A stretch of DNA of 64,000 nt, from contig NZ_QGHC01000006.1 in NCBI RefSeq assembly GCF_003148905.1, forward strand, positions 164,286-228,285, read 5' to 3'. Positions 60,500 to 64,000 of this stretch are shown in pieces (positions within the stretch are counted from its first letter, which is position 1; every line of letters starts with the position of its first letter). The DNA is from Fulvimonas soli. Lineage in GTDB: Bacteria; Pseudomonadota; Gammaproteobacteria; Xanthomonadales; Rhodanobacteraceae. The notes below the pieces were generated by a model. It made no database searches, was not told the DNA's origin, and saw nothing but the letters and a program-made list of their open reading frames with translations. Made by a program: the position numbers and the translations under genes.

Positions 60500-61420
60500 G
60501 TGTCCGCCGTCGCCGCCCGCCCGCCGCTCGCCGCCCGCCTGAAGCTCGCCGTCGTGCGCGCCGGCTTCGCCCTCGGCGGCCGGCTGGCGCCGCGGCGCAC
60601 CGTGGCGCGCGCCGCGCGCCTGTTCGCCACGCCGCTTGCGAGCAGCCGCACCCGCGCGCAGGCGGCGCCGCCGGACGCGGCGATGAAGCGCGGCACGCTG
60701 GAGGTCGACGGCCGCGCCATCGCCACCTACCTCTGGGGCGATCCCGCCGCGCAGCCGTATGCGCTGCTCGTGCACGGCTGGTCCAGCTTCGGCCTGCGCT
60801 TCCTGCCGTGGGTGCCGCGGTTGCGGGCGCTGGGCTACGCGGTGGTCGCCTTCGACCAGCCCGGCCACGGCCACAGCGGGGGCCGGCTGTGCACGCTGCC
60901 CGACTTCGTCGCCACCGTGCGCGCGGTGGGGCGTCGCTACGGGCACGCCGCGCTGGCGGTGGCGCACTCGCTGGGCGGCGCCGCGGTGACGCTGGCGCAG
61001 GACGAGGACTGGCACGCCGCGCGGCTGGTGCTGGTCGCGCCCGCCGCGGACATGCGCGCCGCCACGCGCCGCTTCTTCCGCCTCGTGCGCCTGGGCGGGC
61101 ACCTGCGCGAGCCCTTCTTCGCCTGCCTGCAGCAGCGCACCGGCGTGCACGTGGACGAGCTGCGGCTGGAGCCGAAGCTGCGCACGCTGGGCCAGCCCGC
61201 GCTGATCGTGCACGACCTGGACGACGCCGACGTGCCGTGGGCCGAGGGCGAGCGCTACGCGCAGCACTGGCCCGGCGCGCGCCTGCTCACCACGCAGGGC
61301 CTGGGCCACCGCCGCGTGCTCGACGCGCCGGAGGTGATCGATGCCGCGCTCGCCTTCGCGCGCGGCGGGACGGTGGGAGAGCGCGTCGTCGGCAGCCTGG
61401 AGCTCGCGGCCGCGCTGTAG
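60500..61420 (+). CDS. Alpha/beta hydrolase
   Basis: A 306-residue hydrolase with LLVHGWSSFGLRF (oxyanion), FDQPGHGHSGG, nucleophile Ser157 in AVAHSLGGAAV, a late Asp in LIVHDLDDADVPW and catalytic His in GLGHRRVL. The N-terminal 60 residues are basic and Ala-rich and may associate with membrane. The start is GTG at 60500. Downstream of a TetR regulator it may detoxify or process an ester or lipid; the substrate is unknown. Confidence 0.85.
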   Translation: MSAVAARPPLAARLKLAVVRAGFALGGRLAPRRTVARAARLFATPLASSRTRAQAAPPDAAMKRGTLEVDGRAIATYLWGDPAAQPYALLVHGWSSFGLRFLPWVPRLRALGYAVVAFDQPGHGHSGGRLCTLPDFVATVRAVGRRYGHAALAVAHSLGGAAVTLAQDEDWHAARLVLVAPAADMRAATRRFFRLVRLGGHLREPFFACLQQRTGVHVDELRLEPKLRTLGQPALIVHDLDDADVPWAEGERYAQHWPGARLLTTQGLGHRRVLDAPEVIDAALAFARGGTVGERVVGSLELAAAL

Positions 61421-61431
61421 CCGGTGCCGCC

Positions 61432-61461
61432 GCGATGCGGGAGCGGCCTCTGGCCGCGATG
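61432..61461. repeat. REP-like element before icmF
   Basis: CGCGATGCGGGAGCGGCCTCTGGCCGCGATGG lies in the 153-base gap before icmF and matches the REP family. The sequence CCTAAAATCGG (TAAAAT at 61535-61540) could be a -10 box for icmF, but no convincing -35 is seen. Confidence 0.6.
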
Positions 61462-61573
61462 GCCTGCCGCCGCGATGCGCGCGCGTACGGCCGCGTTTGC
61501 GCCACCGCAACATGAGTCCAACACCGGCATCGCCTAAAATCGGCGGCCTACCGCCATTCAAGCCGGAGCTTCC

Positions 61574-64000
61574 ATGAGCACCCCCGCCAAACAGATCTCG
61601 GCCCGCGCCGCCGCCGAGTCCGCGCCGCTGCGCTTCGTCACCGCGGCCAGCCTGTTCGACGGCCACGACGCGGCGATCAACATCATGCGCCGGATCATCC
61701 AGGCCCAGGGCGCGGAAGTGATCCACCTCGGCCACAACCGCTCGGTGGAGGACGTGGTGCGCGCCGCGCTGCAGGAGGACGCCGACGCCATCGCGCTCAG
61801 CTCCTACCAGGGCGGCCACGTCGAGTACTTCAAGTACATGGTGGACATGCTCAAGGAGAAGGGCGCGCCGCACATCCGCGTGTTCGGCGGCGGCGGCGGC
61901 ACCATCACGCCGGAGGAGATCCGCGAGCTGCAGGCCTACGGCGTGGAGCGCATCTACCACCCCAACGACGGCATGAAGATGGGGCTGGTGGAGATGATCG
62001 AGGACGTGATGGCGCGCACCCGCGCCGCGGCGCAGAAGCGCGCGGAGGGCGAGGGCGCCTCCGCCCGTCCGGCCCAGGTGGACATCGACGACGAGATCGC
62101 CGTGGGCCACATGCTCACCGCCATCGAGGAAGGCCGGCTGGGCGAGGCGGAGCTGGCGCGCCTGCGCAAGGAGTGGAACCTCGCCGGCAAGCAGACGCCC
62201 GTGCTCGGCCTCACCGGCACCGGCGGCGCGGGCAAGTCCTCGGTGGTGGACGAGCTGCTGCTGCGCTTCCTGCACGCCTTCCCCGGGATGCGCGTCGCCG
62301 TGCTCGCGGTCGATCCCACCCGCCGCCGCAGCGGCGGCGCGCTGCTCGGCGACCGCATCCGCATGAACGCGCTGCGCAGCCACCGCGTCTACATGCGCTC
62401 CATGGCCACGCGCCGCCAGCACGCCGCCACCAGCGCGGTGCTGCACGACTGCATCGGCTTCCTCAAGGCGCAGGGCTACGACCTGGTGATCGTCGAGACC
62501 GCCGGCATCGGCCAGAGCGACTCGGAGATCGTCGACCTGGTCGACTTCGCCGCCTACGTGATGACCAGCGACTACGGCGCCGCCAGCCAGCTGGAGAAGA
62601 TCGACATGCTCGACTTCGCCGAGCTGGTGGTGCTCAACAAGTTCGACAAGCGCGGCGCCGAGGACGCGCTGCGCGACGTGCGCAAGCAGTGGAAGCGCAA
62701 CCGCAACGCCTTCGCCATGAAGGACGAGGACGTGCCGGTCTATCCCACCATCGCCAGCCAGTTCAACGACCCGGGCGTGACCTGGATGTTCGTGAATCTG
62801 TGCCGGCTGATGCGGGAGAAGCTGGGAACGGGGAACGGGGAACGGGGGCTGGGCAGCGCGCGCTGCGACTTCGATCCCAAGGTGGACGTGGCGATCAAGG
62901 AGCCGCGCGCCACGGTGCTGATTCCCGGCAGCCGGGTGCGCTACCTGGCCGAGATCGCCGAGCAGGGCAGGGCCATCAACAGCTCCATCGCCCGCCAGGC
63001 CGAAGCCGCCAGCAAGGCCCAGCACTACTACGAATCGCTCAGGGAACTCGGCGACGAGGCGCTCCCGCGCCCGCTGGACCTCTACGCCGGCGACGCTTTG
63101 CATCCCTCTCCCTCCGGGAGAGGGACCGAGGGCGAGGGTACGGCTCTTGCGTCGCCTTCCACGCAAGCGTCGAACCCTCACTCCCAACCCCTCTCCCAAG
63201 GGGAACGGGGAGCGGCCGACCGCACGCTCGTCCTCCTCCGCCAGCGCTACGACGAAGCGGTCAAGGAGCTCTCGGCCGAATCCATCCGCCTTCTCCGCGG
63301 CTGGCCCAAACTCCGCGACTCCGTCACCAAGGACGTCAACGAATACCAGGTCCGCGGCAAGACCATCCGCGTCGACAACTACCGCGAATCCCTCAGCCAC
63401 CAGAAGATCCCCAAGGTCGCCCCGCCCAAGACCGAGAGCTGGGGCGACCAGCTTCTCTTCCTCGGCAAGGAGAACCTCCCCGGCCACTACCCCTACACCG
63501 GCGGCGTGTACCCGTACCGCCGCACCGGCGAGGACCCCACCCGCATGTTCGCCGGCGAGGGCACGCCCGAGCGCACCAACCGCCGCTTCCACTACCTGAG
63601 CCAGGGCGGCGCGGCCGCGCGCCTGTCCACCGCCTTCGACTCGGTGACCCTGTACGGCGAGGACCCGGCGCCGCGCCCGGACATCTACGGCAAGATCGGC
63701 AACAGCGGCGTCTCCATCGCCACGCTGGACGACATGAAGAAGCTGTACTCCGGCTTCGACCTGTCCGCGCCCACCACCTCGGTCTCCATGACCATCAACG
63801 GCCCCGCGCCGATCATCCTGGCGATGTTCATGAACACCGCCATCGACCAGAACGTGGAGAAATACCTGCGCGCCGATGCCGCCCGCTGGGCCGAGGCGGA
63901 GAAGAAGATCGCCGCCCTGTACGAAGGCCGGCAGCGGCCGCGCTACTCCGGCGACCTGCCCAGGGGCAACGACGGCTTAGGATTGGGCCTGCTCGGCGTC
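61574..64000 (+). CDS. icmF: Fused isobutyryl-CoA mutase IcmF (3' end outside the window)
   Basis: 809 residues are visible and the frame is open at the right edge. Order: B12-binding domain (residues 20-150, cobalamin His31 in LFDGHDAAINIM), MeaI-like G-protein chaperone domain (about 208-410; P-loop GTGGAGKS near 215-222, LNKFDKRG), linker, then the mutase barrel (from about 560: YPYTGGVYPYRRTGEDPTRMFAGEGTPERTNRRFHYLS). It interconverts isobutyryl- and n-butyryl-CoA, with G-protein control of cofactor loading. Two intergenic-type repeat strings are read in frame (near residues 416-427 and 510-547), and codon choice shifts after them. ATG at 61574. Confidence 0.92.
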   Translation, partial: MSTPAKQISARAAAESAPLRFVTAASLFDGHDAAINIMRRIIQAQGAEVIHLGHNRSVEDVVRAALQEDADAIALSSYQGGHVEYFKYMVDMLKEKGAPHIRVFGGGGGTITPEEIRELQAYGVERIYHPNDGMKMGLVEMIEDVMARTRAAAQKRAEGEGASARPAQVDIDDEIAVGHMLTAIEEGRLGEAELARLRKEWNLAGKQTPVLGLTGTGGAGKSSVVDELLLRFLHAFPGMRVAVLAVDPTRRRSGGALLGDRIRMNALRSHRVYMRSMATRRQHAATSAVLHDCIGFLKAQGYDLVIVETAGIGQSDSEIVDLVDFAAYVMTSDYGAASQLEKIDMLDFAELVVLNKFDKRGAEDALRDVRKQWKRNRNAFAMKDEDVPVYPTIASQFNDPGVTWMFVNLCRLMREKLGTGNGERGLGSARCDFDPKVDVAIKEPRATVLIPGSRVRYLAEIAEQGRAINSSIARQAEAASKAQHYYESLRELGDEALPRPLDLYAGDALHPSPSGRGTEGEGTALASPSTQASNPHSQPLSQGERGAADRTLVLLRQRYDEAVKELSAESIRLLRGWPKLRDSVTKDVNEYQVRGKTIRVDNYRESLSHQKIPKVAPPKTESWGDQLLFLGKENLPGHYPYTGGVYPYRRTGEDPTRMFAGEGTPERTNRRFHYLSQGGAAARLSTAFDSVTLYGEDPAPRPDIYGKIGNSGVSIATLDDMKKLYSGFDLSAPTTSVSMTINGPAPIILAMFMNTAIDQNVEKYLRADAARWAEAEKKIAALYEGRQRPRYSGDLPRGNDGLGLGLLGV
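62821..62860. repeat. GGGAACGGGG tandem string inside icmF
   Basis: GGGAACGGGGAACGGGG is embedded in the icmF frame and reads as KLGTGNGERGLG (residues about 416-427). It resembles the intergenic GGGAATCGGGAAT repeats at 760-868. The frame continues without a stop. Confidence 0.7.
63100..63216. repeat. CCCTCTCCC-type repeat element inside icmF
   Basis: This stretch starts ATCCCTCTCCCTCCGGGAGAGG, continues through GGCGAGGGTACGG and CGTCGAACCCTCACTCCCAA, and ends CCCCTCTCCCAAGGGGAACGG. It matches the intergenic family at 40163-40479 and 56985-57095. It is 117 bases long, a multiple of three, and is read in frame as about 38 low-complexity residues (Pro, Ser, Gly, Gln rich) in icmF. Confidence 0.82.

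Noticed and set aside
61421-61573. Cobalamin riboswitch upstream of the B12-dependent icmF
   Set aside because: The gap is 153 bases, largely a REP element; I see no B12-box-like conserved sequence.

Overview
The window is chromosomal DNA of a very GC-rich gammaproteobacterium, most likely of the order Xanthomonadales (Lysobacterales: Xanthomonadaceae or Rhodanobacteraceae). Evidence: a xanthomonadin / aryl-polyene pigment cluster, a complete leucine (liu) catabolic gene set, a TonB-dependent receptor locus for glycan use, an EfpL (YeiP) paralog, a fused isobutyryl-CoA mutase, and short dispersed repeats of the GTGGGAGCGGCC..GGCCGCG and TTCCGGCGAAAGCCGGAA types. I found no tRNA, rRNA, transposase, phage gene or CRISPR array.

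Layout. 0.2-5.9 kb: EfpL, a short-chain dehydrogenase, a His-rich RcnB-like protein, then a run of overlapping minus-strand genes (amidohydrolase, three GNAT acetyltransferases, a YdeI-like protein). 6.2-10.7 kb: mvaB, mccA and methylglutaconyl-CoA hydratase. 10.9-13.3 kb: feoAB plus a small Cys-rich protein behind a Fur-like dyad. 13.4-16.5 kb: HscC chaperone with its membrane J-like partner. 16.6-32.8 kb: a GalNAc/galactoside glycan utilisation locus, with AgaR-type repressor, amidohydrolase and aldolase on the minus strand and, divergently, AgaS, two sugar kinases, three glycoside hydrolases, a TonB-dependent receptor and a metallophosphoesterase. 32.9-41.6 kb: a TMEM175-like channel, mccB, an Ala-rich lipoprotein, a thiolase, a subtilisin-like autotransporter and isovaleryl-CoA dehydrogenase. 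41.8-56.7 kb: a small secreted protein, then the pigment cluster (17 minus-strand genes). 57.2-64 kb: leucine dehydrogenase, a YXWGXW-type protein, an M48 lipoprotein protease, a TetR regulator with alpha/beta hydrolase, and icmF, which runs off the right edge.

How it works together. Branched-chain amino acid breakdown is the recurring theme: leucine dehydrogenase, isovaleryl-CoA dehydrogenase, MccA/MccB, methylglutaconyl-CoA hydratase, HMG-CoA lyase, a thiolase and isobutyryl-CoA mutase. On the minus strand the liu genes keep the classical A-B-C-D-E order, but more than 20 kb of unrelated genes, including feo, hscC and the glycan locus, separate B from C. The pigment cluster has two ACPs, three ketosynthases plus a chain-length factor, two hotdog dehydratases, a ketoreductase, a thioesterase, two acyltransferases, a methyltransferase, a glycosyltransferase, a LolA-like carrier and an MMPL exporter. 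It shows no intact adenylating ligase for the aryl starter: only what looks like a ligase C-terminal remnant fused to one dehydratase.

The most unusual observation is that icmF carries two intergenic-type repeat sequences inside its open reading frame, both read through in frame, in the region between its G-protein and mutase parts.
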